Source of the DNA: Gossypium raimondii
Taxonomy: Eukaryota > Streptophyta > Magnoliopsida > Malvales > Malvaceae
Length of the DNA stretch: 64,000 nucleotides
Reading direction: 5' to 3'
Assembly (NCBI RefSeq): GCF_025698545.1
Contig: NC_068576.1
Location: 1,185,501-1,249,500, forward strand
Shown here: positions 21,521-33,973 of the stretch, one piece after another
Layout: every line of letters begins with the position of its first letter
How positions within the stretch are numbered: position 1 is the first letter of the stretch
Translations under genes and position numbers: made by a program
Notes under the pieces: generated by a model
Database searches by the model: none
Told to the model about the DNA's origin: nothing
The model's input: only the letters and a program-made list of their open reading frames with translations

Positions 21521-24408
21521 TGTATATCGTATGATTGATTGTCTATGTTAATTTATGTTTTAGTATTACTTAATCTTTCACCGAATTTGTATTTAATTAA
21601 GCTTACATGTTTCTTTTCTTAATTTCTTTTCCTTGATATATTCAATAGATTTTTATATTTATAATTATTTTAGTTATTTAAATTTCAATTCAAGAATTAA
21701 ACTTTCACTTGAGATGGAAATCAAAACCGAAGGTATATAGTAAATGAAAATATCATAAAGAAGAATAAATTTAGTTTTACATAATATCAAGTGTTAGAAA
21801 TTTTTAAAATATAATATAATTTACAATAGCCACTTTTACATAATAATAGCTTAGCTAGATACAATTAAAAAGTTTAATGGCTTATTTGGGCATCAGTTAA
21901 AGTTTAAGGACTTATTTAAATGTAATAAAAGTATAAGAGCTTATTTAAATAAAGTGACACATTTTAAAGGCTTATTTGGATGTAACTATTGAGGCAAGTT
22001 TTGGAAGTGGTTGATGGAAGTGCCTACTTCGGTCAATCAACTTGTCTTATTTATTGGCATGTTTGATCAAAATATTCTAATGATTTGCTTGTCTCTTTTT
22101 GAAGATTTTGTGTAGCCAATCTTGTATTTGTCATTAGAGAAGAGATTGAATCAAGCAAGATTACTTTTCAAGCATTCTTATGTGATCTACTTACCTTGTA
22201 TGCTGAGATATGTTATCCAATGAGTTACGGGTTAACTTTATGATCTTTTGTATCCTTATATTAAGGATAATTGATTTGATGTGATTTGGGAAGATCAAAA
22301 TGGATTGAAGCTTACCTTGCGAAGATGGATGTGTGCTCTAAATATGGAAGGCTTGATCAACCTTGATAGTGTCAGATCTGGTGCTCTATATGTAATATTT
22401 TCATCTATGTACATTTGTAATTTTTTCGAACAAATTGGTTAATAAAATAACTCATGGATTTCATTAATATACTTTGTATAATGTCATCATGTGGTTTTTG
22501 CATGCAAAGCAAAATAGAAGTAAATATTAGCTTACTAGTTGTCCAATGTTTAAACTAATATTAAGCGATATTACGTGGTCAAGTCGTAATATGGAAAGAA
22601 TGCTTATATTAGTAGATAAACCCAAACATGTCCTTGGTCTAATCGGAAATGAGCAAACTGGTTACAAGACTAATATGTCATCTATCAAGTCCAATTGAGG
22701 AGATGCCTTGTCTTGGGTATTGGAGCAGATGACTCCCAAAAGATAAAGATATAGATGTGACTGACTGGACTGACAGTACATCGAACTGGACCCAAGAAAA
22801 ATAGATCTTGAATCCGTTTATGGATATATTCACTTGTGATGTTCAAAGTGTGACACACCTAAATCTTGAGTGGATAACAGACTATGTATGTGTGACTTGT
22901 ATACTTTGATGTAAGTAAAAGCCTGAGTTAAAATAGATAAGGAATCGAAAGTTGGTGCGTTCGATATACGACTTCTGCATTATGTAGCGTCATTTACAAC
23001 AGTGGAATTTATAGCCCGAGATACGGGTAAATGATATCCTTTTATTGGTATAACATGGTTGATAAAAAGTAAATGTGGTTACGAGTCGTTCGTCTTTGTG
23101 ATGAAAGACTTGATTAATATTTGATAGTAATTGATTTTTCATCAAGGAGGATGTAATAATTACCATGAGCTAAAATAGGATCATATTGAGAGAATGGATT
23201 TATCCGAAAGAGATTAAGCATATCTTATCAGAGTAACACACTTATGACAAGGTCATTGGACGAGCACTAATCAAGTTGCTTTCATAATGGTATGCCATTG
23301 GGGAGAACTCAATCACAATACTATAGTGAAATGATTTCGTGACTTAATGAGTTTATAATTAATAGGCGAAAAGTTGGAACTTAATTATAAATCATTTGAG
23401 CCCTAATTGCATATGTCCAATCAGACCCTCCTCTAGCTCGTTGAAACTAGAAATGAATTGCATATTGAATCAAATGAACATAAATGGATAGAAATGGTAA
23501 AAATGGAGAAATGAGAAATATTTGAAAATGAATGTGGTTTTCTCCAAAATGAAAATGACTTGGAAATGAATTTATGGTTTTCAAATTAAATGAAATTCAA
23601 AAATGGAAATAAATCATTTGGTCATTGTGAATCCGTTGAGTATAGAAATATTAAATATATTTTTTCATAGATTCTTTTATGGTAAAGTCATCATGATTTT
23701 AACGGAATTAAAATTGGAATGAGAAAATTATTTAATTGAGAAATTAATTAATTTAAATTAATTTGAGGTGTTTATTTTGAGAAATAGAAAAATAAATATC
23801 AGATCGGATCGAATCGAATCGAATCGAATTAAAAAGTATTGGGTTAAAAGTCCATGAAGTACTTATAATTGGACTTGATATAAGAGAGATATAAGAGCCC
23901 TCATGTTTAAGAGAGGGACAACAAACCCTAGTTTATTGAACTAGGGTTGTCGCGCCCTATACCCTTAGTTAGACTAGGAGTTCGTTTTTCTATTTAAAAT
24001 AAACTTTTATAATTCAACTGGGTTTTCACCTTTTCTTCCTATAAATAGATAGTATCGGTAAGGCTAAAAACAAAACTTTAAGATATTGTTACTCTGCTAA
24101 AAAATAGTTAGATTTTATTCTCTAAGTATTAAATCTATTTTTTGAAATAACAATTTTGTAGGTTTCTATTGAGAGAAGTTTTGTTGTCACACTGAAAGTA
24201 AACTATTTCTGATTTTATGTTTGATTGGAACCGTTTGAGCCCACACTTGAACCAGTTTGTGGTACGAATAGTGGAGAAGGCCATTCGGTTGAAAGTTAAT
24301 AATGGCAATGATCTGTTTAGCCAAAAACACAAGTGTGATTTTCAAATTTTTTATTTTTCGCTGTGCAAAAAAGCCGTTTTCTAACATGATTTTTTCCAAC
24401 ATATAAAG
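21521..24408. other. degraded retroelement-like DNA
   Basis: No gene is supported. 22360-23420 has wording I associate with non-coding interiors or LTRs of plant retrotransposons ('gtggataacagactatgtatgtgtgac', 'gggagaactcaatcacaatactatagtgaaatgatttcgtgac'), without pol domains, so it may be part of a non-autonomous large element. 23800-23830 has a short (GAATC)n run. 24040-24400 shows LTR-end-like sequence interrupted by the solo LTR at 24409. Confidence 0.35.
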
Positions 24409-26538
24409 TGTCAAAACCTTTTTTTGAAATCGACCTTTTTTAAGAAAACGAAAATGGGAGTCGCCACCAATCTTTTTTTATGAGGTGTGATCTGATCACC
24501 TCGTAATTTGATCGTTTTAATAAAATGTTTGATTTATTAAAACAATGATTTTTAGTCTACAAAATTCAAAGAAATGGGTTTGGGAGTCAGTTACACACGA
24601 GGAAGGATTAACACCCTCGTGACGCCCAAAATTGATACCTAGTTAATTACTTGATGTCTTAGTGTCGAGAATTAAAAAATTGAAGAGAATTTAAAAAAAC
24701 ATGATCCCACTTTGCAATAATGTTATTTTTAATTAAAATCACTTGAATAAATCAAAACGTGTGTAAAAAGCCTTCCTATCTCGAAGTAACAAAAATGCTG
24801 CATCCCGTAAGTTAGGACACGACATCTCAAATCTTCGAAAATAAGCTTGTTCTTTATTTAATTACTATTTAAATCTCATGTATTTTAATTTTAAAAGGGA
24901 TGTCCGGCTATCTAGGTTCGAGGAGAAAGCCGAACCCCATAAGTTAGGGCACAACTTCTCGAATCTCCAAATACGGGATATGACCTTAATTTTAAAATTT
25001 CCTTCATTAAACAATAACAAATGTAACATTTGAAACAATGTGTATTTATCTTATTTGGGGTATAGTATAAAAACAGCCAATTATATTTAAACATAATGCA
25101 TGATGTAGTGATTATAAAATGGCTATATGGGTAGAATATTAAAATGATATATAATAATTAAATAAGGAAATGCTATGATGATGCTAATGTAGTTATAGTA
25201 ATAATAATATTAATAATCGAATCATAGTAATAATGAAATAAATAAGGTAACTTAAAGTAAAAATAAAAAATGGAAAATGATTAAAAGATAAACAAGCATG
25301 ACATGAGAATGCTAAAAATAATAAGAGAAATAATAAAATAACAAGAACACACTAAAAAGTAAAAATAAAATAATAAATGACAATACTAAACAAAAAAAAT
25401 GTACCAATAAAAGCATGTATACAATCCAATTCTTAAGTATGTATAAAAAGGAGTAATAAATAAATAAATAGACAATAATAAAATAAATAGATGTTCGATG
25501 AAAAGAAAAAAAAGTAAATATAACAAAAAGTAAAGGAAAAATGAATAAGCAAATAAATAAATAAAATAATTAAAATAAATAAAGGACTTAATCGTAACTT
25601 AAATTAAATTAAAAGGATAAATTAGGAGAAAATAAATAAATAAAAGACTAAAATGAAAAGCGCAAAAACAAGCGAGGACCAAATGAGCAATTATCCTAAT
25701 CCTCAGGACACGTGTCCCTTTTCCAGGAGATCATCGAACTGAGGACGTAATTGAAAGCGAGGTAAAATTGAACGGTAAAATTTCTAAAAAGAAAAAATAG
25801 TGAAATTAGGACTAAATCAAAACAACTCAAAAGGCAAAAGGACTAAAGTTGTAAATATCCCTCTGAGAAAAACAACACGCGGATCCTAAGGGTGTTTTGG
25901 GTTGTGTCGCACCGAAGAGAGCTGTCCACCATCGGGGACGGTGTCCTTCTTCACTTGCGGCGGTGGGATCCGAAATGATTCGGTAAGTTTTGATTTTGAT
26001 TTTATGTTTTATGCCTTTTTTTTAAATAAAAAAAATAAATAACAGATAAAAATGAAGCAAATCACCTTTGCAAATTTTGTTTTTTGTTTTTTCGATTGCT
26101 TTCTCGCTGCGTACATTCAAAAAAAAAATTACATGTTGTTGATGGCTTTTATAGTTGATTTTACACTGTTGTCCTACTGTTTATTTTCCTATTTCGTTAC
26201 TGTTTTGCGTCTATTCTTGCACGTTGTCTCTGTCCCTTTTTTTGCTCTTTTCTTGCAGGTGGTGGAGTTAACAGAGGGCGATGGGACATGCACCTTTGCC
26301 ACTTTGGTGTAATAGCGGTAGTGGTAAATCTTGGGACGAGCATACTTATGTAGCATGAGGAACTACGCCAAGGGGTCTAGGGTTTTTTTGGTTTCTGAAA
26401 ATGTTTAAGTTGTTGGGCCAACGGGCCGTTAGAGTTTTCTTTTATTTTGGGTCATTTGGGCCTCTTTTGTAATTGGACTTGTAATTATTTTATTTTTATT
26501 TGGTTTGGTTTGGGCCCGGGCAAAAATGGCCTATTACA
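24409..26538 (-). mobile_element. solo LTR of the same family as 16301-18532, opposite orientation
   Basis: Read on the minus strand it begins TGTAATAGGCCATTTTTGCCCGGGCCC and ends AAGGTTTTGACA, matching the termini of the LTR at 16301-18532. The 'gggagtcgccaccaatc' and 'ccataagttagggcac' landmarks are also shared. TAAAG lies on both sides (24404-24408 and 26539-26543), a perfect 5-bp duplication. 25100-25660 is an A-rich block of (AATAAATA)-like repeats. No internal region or second LTR is present. Confidence 0.85.
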
Positions 26539-27789
26539 TAAAGGTTTGACTGTTGGCACTCAATAGTATCCACTGCAAACTGCCACTGAGGCAGTGAAGT
26601 TACTTTTCATAATTGAGTTGGCAATTTAATGAAGGAAAATCTTTGGACTAGTGAATGTGTTGATATGTCGAAGATACTATGGTCTATCTATAGAAATCTA
26701 TGGTTATTGAAGATTGGATTGGATTCAAGTGAATCGATTCAACCTATGTTATGTGGAGATTTAATCGAGATCGTGCCATTGATTTTAAGAGACCATATCT
26801 TTATTAGATTATGCTTTTATTAGTATATTATGAAATTGCTATTTTTAAGGGGTTGCTTTGTATTTATTTAATTTCTATGTTAGCAAGTCGAAACATATAT
26901 ATGGTTTGTCTAGGTTTAGAATAGAGATTTATTGAGAGCACTTTGTTTAATTCATTCTGGAATTGTTTTGAGAGAGTCCAATTGGATTGAAAAGTATTAG
27001 AGTTTATAGTCTAAATTCTCAGTGGGAGAATTTAGAGGTGAGTGCTCTAACCTTTAGGTACAAAGGTGATATCTCTATACTTGGGGAACAATAGAGTGTG
27101 ATTCACTTGTTGTATTTTGGACTAAAGATAGTAGAATTACTCATTGAGCTAGACTCCACAAACATAGGGAAACTGAAATGCGTAAACAAACTTGTGTTAT
27201 TTATTATTTTGTTTACACAAATTTCATAGTGCCAAGTCGTAATGACCACTGCAATCAGATACTTCCATTCAACTTTGATAGTTAAAGCAATTAACTATTT
27301 TAAGTGGTAATAGTAACAAAAGTATGAGGGCTACCAACAAGTGCTAAGTGCACTCGTAAGACACATTATACCTTTAAAAAGAGAACTATAGTTTGAATCT
27401 TAAAGATAACATTATTAAGAGGAGCAACTACGAGTCAAGCCTCAAAAAAATCAATATGAGAAATATATTCATCATATTAAAAAAATTATGAAGACTTATT
27501 CAATTAAGTTGAATCACTTATTTAATATATTCACCTAAAAGAAAAAGACACACTAACATGCAATCAAGTATTCCACAATTATTATACCAGTGAAGGAATA
27601 ATCCTAAGTTGGCACTAGATTTTTATAATGCAAGATGTTCAGTGCCATTCAATTATTAAGCTGGAGGAATTTTTAACAGAAAAAATCCTGAAGAAATTCG
27701 TTTACCTAATGCAAGATTATTACTTTGATAGGATTTTATTTGTATATACATGACTAACATTTTAATAAATAAACTTGATACATAACTTG
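26539..27789. other. retroelement-like intergenic DNA
   Basis: 26550-27270 resembles the 3' part of a plant LTR element ('gtctaaattctcagtgggagaatttagagg', 'caagtcgtaatgaccactgcaatc') without coding domains. The rest is unremarkable. Confidence 0.3.
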
Positions 27790-27959
27790 CTGATTAAATC
27801 TTAACTAGATTAGTACGGGTGCAGGAGGATGAGAGTTCGAGTGTGTTGAAACATATTATCCTTCTATTAATGGGTCGAGAAGGGCTATGGATAGTTCTAA
27901 ACATTGTATCAAAAAGAACAAGTATGATCAGAACCTATAATGAGATTGTTAAAAAAAAA
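27790..27959 (+). mobile_element. tRNA-derived SINE, copy 2
   Basis: Shares the body of 21341-21520: 'gcaggaggatg', a B-box GAGTTCGAGTG (27833-27843), 'attatccttctattaatggg', 'gatcagaacctataatgagattgtt' and a terminal A9. The A box is degenerate (ttaactagattag). Confidence 0.65.
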
Positions 27960-28319
27960 TACTTTATAATTCTTTTTTATATATTTTTATCTATTCTAAA
28001 TTGAAATTTATGAAATTTAAGTGAAATAAGAAAATTGAGTTATTTTATTATATAAGACTTTGGTAATTTAGCTCACCTAAAAGCGAAGTCTATTTCACAC
28101 AACTCATACCATTTTTCGTGGGGGTTTGGACTTTGAAAAACTAAATCATTACACCACAACTACTCCAATTTTTAAATATGGTTTTGTTTAACTTTTTTAG
28201 ATCAGTGTTGCTAATCTCTAATATACAAATTATCTTTTTAAAAATATAATATGTAATATTTATTGGTATATAATACTCTATATCTTTATAAATTTTAAAG
28301 TATTCAATTAAATTTTTTT

Positions 28320-28445
28320 ATTTTTAGGGGCCAAAATATAATTTTATCATTACTAATTTAAAATTTGATAAACTATAAAGAGCCTAAATAAAAAAATTTA
28401 TTTTAAAAGGTTGGGAGTCCTACCAGTCCCTTAACTCCGCCACTA
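28320..28445 (-). mobile_element. hAT-type MITE (CAGGGGCGGA family), truncated
   Basis: The right end 'ctaccagtcccttaactccgccacta' is the reverse complement of the family's CAGGGGCGGATCTAGGGGG...CTGGCAG start, and upstream 'ttaggggccaaaatataattttatc' matches its interior. The other end is missing. Confidence 0.45.
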
Positions 28446-28963
28446 CTCCATCACATAAATTATTAAAATCTCCTAAAAAGTTAATATAAAAAATCTATAT
28501 TTTTCTAATAAAAGAAGTGTTGTAAGAATAATATATTTTAATTTTCTTATAACTTTCAATATAAATTATGAAAAACAACATAAATTAGATTAATTAAGTT
28601 TTTTTTAACAATTTCATTATAAGTTCTGATCATATATATATATTTTTACATTATGTCTAAAACTACCTATAGCCTCTCCCAACTCATAAATAAAAAGATA
28701 ATGTACTTCAGCACACTCAAACCTGTGTCCTTCTATATTGTTACCAATACCCATACTAATCGAGCTAATACTCAAACGACAATTATGTTTTTATATTTTA
28801 TCACAAATTTTTTATATGCGCTAAAATATAAATTACAAGTTGTTGATTCCACCCATTTTACACTGATTTTATTTAAGTATGATATTGAAGTAAAATGTCC
28901 TGATAACTCCAAAAGTTATTGATTTAAAAAAAATTAAAAGTAAAATATATAATTGTTTATTTG

Positions 28964-29751
28964 GGGTAACCAACAAATTTTTTATTTTAAGTGCTATTTT
29001 AAAATTGTTTTATTTTGGTCACTCATCGTTAAATCAATATTATTGTATATTTATTTTAACCACTTAGTTTCAGTAAATTTTCGTTTTGCTTACTTATTTT
29101 ATTTTTAAAATTAATTTTAGTTTTTATAAAAATAAAAAACTTGATTTTATGGAGAAAAACTTGGGTTTTACATAAAAAAGCATTTAATCTTTTATTTTTA
29201 GAGTTAATTTAAGTTTTTCCATTGAAAGGGGAAAATTGGAATTCTATAGAGAATTACATAATTTTATAGAAAAAATGATTTTATCTTTTTAGTTTAATTT
29301 AATTTTTCCTTTTAGAATACATTTTATTTTTATTGATAAAGGAGGAAAACTTGAGTTTTTATGAGGAAAACTTGGGGGTTTTATAAGAAAAACTATTTTT
29401 ATCTTTTTAATTTCCTTTTTCCCACTTTTAAAAATAAACATAGTTTTTTAGTATCAAGGAAAAACTTGGTCTCATTTATGTAGTTGAATAACTCAAATTC
29501 TTGTAAAAATACAATTCAAAAAAGAAAACGAGTTACTAAAATGGAAATTTATTAAAGTTAGATGACTAAAATGAACATATAATAACATTGAATTGACCGG
29601 GAGTGACCAAAATGAAAATTATTTTTGACGGTAGTGCCTAAGATGAAAATGATTTGTAAGAGTAGTGCTTTTAAGATGAAAATTTTTAGTTTTTAGTGCC
29701 CGAAATAAAAAAAAATTATGAAAGTTGGATGACCAACTATTTAGTTTACCC
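28964..29751. mobile_element. fold-back element adjoining the GST promoter
   Basis: Starts GGGTAACCAAC and ends TTAGTTTACCC. The two halves pair over most of the 788 bp: left 'ttttggtcactcatcgttaaatcaatattattgtatatttatttta' against the complement of right 'taaaatgaacatataataacattgaattgaccgggagtgaccaaaatg'. The middle is built of repeated 'aaaaacttgggttttataaga' units. It shares the GGGTAAA terminus with the fold-back elements at 46374 and 52806. A duplication of the target was not visible. It ends 160 bp before the GST start codon. Confidence 0.65.
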
Positions 29752-29812
29752 AAAAATTAATTAAAATGGAAACTTCAAGAAGGACGGAAAGGTGTCTCCT
29801 CCCACCACGCTT

Positions 29813-29818
29813 TATAAA
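29813..29818 (+). promoter_or_regulatory. TATA box of the GST gene
   Basis: TATAAA, 98 bp upstream of the start codon at 29911 and about 60 bp downstream of the fold-back element end. Confidence 0.5.
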
Positions 29819-29910
29819 TTAAGTGCATAAAGCGTTCCATTCGCCCAAAAACCCACAAACAAAAAAAGTCTCATTTTTAGCAAACTTACAGTCGTCCTCA
29901 TCGAACAACT

Positions 29911-31289
29911 ATGGCAGCCATCAAAGTCCACGGAAGCCCTATGTCCACTGCTACACAGAGGGTTCTTGCATGCCTTCACGAGAAAGGTACTGATTTTCAG
30001 TTTGTTCCCATAAACATGGCTGCCGGTGAACATAAATCCGAAAACTACCTTTCCCTCAATGTAAGTTTTTCGATAATCACAGATCTGTTTTTTTTTTTAA
30101 TCTTTTTTATCTAGTAATCCGTGTTTTCCATGAATCTAATAATTCTCGTCCGGTTGATACAGCCATTCGGTCAAGTTCCAGCTTTTGAAGACGGGGACTT
30201 AAAGCTCTTCGGTGCATTTTTATGACCCAAACCCTTAGTTTTCTTAGCAGTCCTACTGTTTTATTTAATACGATGTTACTTCCTCATAACCTTAAACTCT
30301 TGAATCGGAGAAAAATAGGCGTTAAAGTGTGATGATTATTAAAATAGCAACGGTGTTGCGGATTTACTGCTATATATGGCTTGGTTTGAGTATGAATTTT
30401 TCAACAAGGTAGTTAGTAATAAATTAATTTTAGGGTGGATTTGGATGGGTTATGAGTGTATCTTATAGTATAAAAATAGTGGATAGTGTAAAACCACCTT
30501 TATTTGAGGTTTTTTTAGCTACTCACTTGAGTATAGGTATTTTGTTGGGGGGCAGAATGAACTTAAAAAAATTGAAGGAGAAGGAAAAATTTTTTAATTC
30601 ATTAGTATGAGATTAGGGGCGAAGCCAGTCAGGGGCTAGGATGAAATTAAATTTTTTTGTATTAAAATAGTTTAAATTAAATTATTAAATTTTGAGAGGG
30701 TCGAAGTTTTCCTTTCATAAAATGGCAAAAAGAGATTAAATTGATTTTTTATTTCATTTTTCATGCCTGTTCTAAACGGATATTGAGTTGCTTATCATTT
30801 CTTTTCATGATTAGCTAACCTTAACTTTTGTACAATGCAGAGTCAAGAGCAATCACCCATTACATTGCTCATGAATACAGCGACAAAGGGACCCAACTCT
30901 TAATCCCTGGCTCTAACAAGGATATGGCTGTCTTAGAATTATGGAAGGAAGTGGAAGCCCACCAGTTCGATTCTCCATCTTCAAAAATAGCCTGGGAGGC
31001 GTTTTACAAGCCATTTTTCGGCATGGTTACCGACTCCGCGGCTGTGGAGGAAAATGAAGGTAAGATTGCCAAAGTTCTTGACGTGTACGAGGCTCGATTG
31101 ACACAGTCAAAATACTTGGCAAGTGACTACTTCACCTTGGCCGACCTGCATCACATTCCCAACATTCAATGCTTGTTGGCTACACCTGCCAAGAAGCTGA
31201 TTGATTCTCGTCCGCATGTTTGTGCTTGGGTGAAGGAGATCACTGCTAGGCCTGCTTGGTCTAAGGTCCTCGCTATGCAAAAACAGTGA
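29911..31289 (+). CDS. GSTF: glutathione S-transferase, phi class
   Basis: Three exons, 29911-30060, 30163-30211 (49 bp) and 30841-31289, with GT-AG introns and closing phases, give 215 residues, the usual phi-class length. The three-exon layout with a tiny second exon is typical of plant GSTFs. The N-terminal thioredoxin-like domain has [13 protein letters not shown] with the catalytic Ser12, and the cis-Pro segment [20 protein letters not shown] crosses both introns. The C-terminal helical domain contains [11 protein letters not shown] and ends [10 protein letters not shown]. The enzyme conjugates glutathione to electrophiles or binds flavonoids and peroxides in the cytosol. Intron 2 (629 bp) carries MITE fragments. 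The promoter directly abuts a fold-back transposon. Confidence 0.95.
30441..30740. repeat. MITE fragments in GST intron 2
   Basis: 30441-30540 has GGGTGGATTTGGATGGG and the family interior also seen at 4874 and 43812. From about 30612, 'taggggcgaagccagtcaggggc' is the reverse-oriented terminus of the CAGGGGCGGA hAT-type MITE; its other end is not found. Confidence 0.45.
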
Positions 31290-32694
31290 AAGGTTTCGGC
31301 GATTTGGAGCCCACCCGAGCTTATATCAGTAGTCCAATGTTGAATAAGTCCTTCGCATGTTTATTTCGGTGTTTAAAGTCTAATTCGCATAGACTTTTTT
31401 TGAGTGTGGTCTGCATTCTTGGGGCCCTCTTCTTATGTTTTTTGTCCTTTTATGTGTCGATTGACTTTGTGCTTGTGGTTGGTTCATCGCTCATCTACAA
31501 CTAATATACTACAATAATTTACACCTGCTGTTGAATATGATTTCTTAATTATTTTCATTTTATTTTATGGTATGAGTGTAATTAGAATACAATATTTATT
31601 TAAACAAAAGAATCTAAAATATAAAAGCTGTCAGAAAATGAAAATATGTAAGAACTTTATTAAATTTAAATACCTTTTAAGGGTAACATAATTTATAGAA
31701 TTTATATTTTGGTCATTTATCTTGAAAATAATAATTAAAATTTAATGGGTTGTTAAAATTATTTGCTGATCGAAAGTTTTTCATCTCTTTCTCTTTTGTA
31801 AGTTTTTTTTTGCTTAAAATAACTTTAAATGTCACTAATTCACAATTAAAATTTAAACATTTTTCTTTTATCTTCGACATTGACTGATAGATTGATTTAG
31901 ATTTAAAGTATGTTTTCTCTGATTAATGGGTATTGATTTACTATATCAATCGTTGAGTCATCGTTTAGAGCTCTTGCTAGTTGAACTTTTTAAAAAATTT
32001 AATAGCTTAGTGATCTAAATAAAATTTTTGAATAGTTTAATGATTTAAATAAGAAAATTTTGATTAATTTAGAGATATTTTTTATCCTTTTAAAGTCGAA
32101 TGATCAAAATGTAAATTTATTAATAGTTAAGTGATATTGGATGTAATTTACCCAAATTTTATATATTTAAATTTCCCTTATTCAAGATTTAACTAAAATC
32201 TGGGATTCTATTTTTCAAATTAAAGAAGTAAAGAAATTATCAGGGGAATTAGGTCAGGACTCAGGAGTAAGACATAACAGATAGCATAAAAAATAGTAGC
32301 AAATTTGGGGCATTATGGTGTGCTCCACTTTCAGGTTTGTGTAAACGAGGTGGTAAGTTGAGCCATTTTGGGCAGAAATAAAGGCAAATGCTGGTGGGTT
32401 CTTTTGGGATCCAGAGGGTGTCGGTGACACAACAGTTTTGTCTCTCTATCTTCGGTATTTCTATATTTCATATGTTACACGTTTGAATTTTTGAATCAGA
32501 AATCGAATTTAATTTGTAATTGGAATTAAATATTTTCAAATATGAAATTACCTTTAAAAAAAAAGGAATTCATTTTTTTCTTCTATTTTTGTTAATTAAG
32601 TTTGAATCGGAGATTGATAATTTTTTTTAATAAAGTAGGCGGCGAAGGAAACAGGGGATTGGTCAAAGGGAAAGATCTGAAACAGGGAGCGAAA
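31290..32694. other. intergenic DNA between GST and dephospho-CoA kinase
   Basis: 31290-31510 is probable GST 3' UTR. 32085-32155 ('aatgatcaaaatgtaaatttattaatagttaagtgat...gtaatttaccca') is the terminal part of a GGGTAAA-type element, reverse oriented; a degraded counterpart may begin near 31700. 32330-32690 is the presumed promoter of the next gene. Confidence 0.4.
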
Positions 32695-33973
32695 ATGAGG
32701 TTAGTAGGGCTGACCGGCGGGATTGCTTCAGGGAAGAGTACCGTCTCTTCCATGTTCAAGCACAACCATATTCCCGTCGTCGATGCTGACATCATTGCTC
32801 GGGTACTCTCCCCTTTTTCTTGGGGCCTATCACCTGTTTGATGAAATTACGAACTGGTGCTTTTTATTTTTTATTTTGCAGGATGCCTTGAAGAAGAACT
32901 CCGGCGAGTACAAAAAAGTGGTGGCGGCATTCGGACCGGACATTTTACAAGATGATGGCCGAGTTGATCGTTTGAAATTGGGACGAATTGTCTTCTCTGA
33001 TGCCTCCAAACGTCAACTCCTTAATCGGTTGATTTTTCATTCATTTCATCCTCTTCCTTTTTAAATATTTTAAACTCATATTCATGTTTGGAATAGCTTT
33101 AAAGCTTTGTTTCTCTACTATTATACTTATCCGGTAGTCTATAGTAGTCCTGGAGGTCCGAATTTTATCTCCAAATTGCAAATTTTATTAGCATTTTTAG
33201 TGTAAAATTTGGTCTTTCTTTAGTTCGTTTTGTATGCATGATTTTCTCAATGTTATGGCAAATTGATATCATGATCTCCTAGGAGGTTGCTTTTTAACGA
33301 TTTAAAGGCTATTGGAAGTTATGTATGTTGCCTTGTGGTTCTCAAGTCATGGAGGTTAAATTCTAGTACTTTGACGTTTAATTTTTGCCAAGGCTAAATG
33401 GCGGAAAATCTAAGTGCCCTTTTATCCCTGGAGGTAATCTGGATGGAGGCTTGATTACTATCATCTGTCATTTACCTTGTCTTGAAACTGCGGATTGTAT
33501 TGATTCCTTGATTTGGTTAATTTTCTTCTCGTAGGTTATTGGCTCCCTATATATCTTCTGGCATATTTTTAGAAATTTTGAAGCTTTGGTTAAAAGGTCA
33601 TAAGGTGATCATTCTTGACATTCCGTTGTTGTTTGAGGCCAAGATGGATAAGTGGACAAAACCCATTGTTGTTGTATGGGTTGATCCTGAAACACAACTT
33701 CAACGACTTATGGAAAGAGATAATTCGACAGAGGAGGATGCCAGGAACAGGATTAATGCTCAGATGTCTCTAGATTTGAAGAAGAGCCAAGCAGATATTG
33801 TGATAGATAACACTGGATCACGTCAAGACTTGCAGGAAAGGTTCAGTGAGGTACTGTCGCAGGTCAAAAGGCCCTTGACATGGACTGAATTCTGGCTTTC
33901 AAGGGATGGAGCCTTGACAGCTTTACTTGGTGTGATAATAGGTGTTCTTGCAGGCAAGAAATTTTTTTGGTAA
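32695..33973 (+). CDS. COAE: dephospho-CoA kinase
   Basis: Exons 32695-32802, 32882-33027 and 33535-33973, GT-AG introns and closing phases, give 230 residues. The P-loop is [12 protein letters not shown] (residues 5-16), followed by VVDADIIAR and, in exon 3, [20 protein letters not shown] and the LID-region [14 protein letters not shown]. The enzyme phosphorylates the 3'-hydroxyl of dephospho-CoA with ATP, the last step of coenzyme A synthesis. The last 20 residues ([20 protein letters not shown]) form a hydrophobic tail with a basic end that bacterial enzymes lack, suggesting a C-terminal membrane anchor; plant enzymes I recall have a comparable tail. The start codon is directly followed by the conserved RLVGLTGG strand, so no transit peptide is present. 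Confidence 0.95.

Noticed and set aside
27320-27440. A third tRNA-like SINE around 'agtttgaatctt'
   Set aside because: Only a weak B-box resemblance; no A box, tail or flanking duplication.
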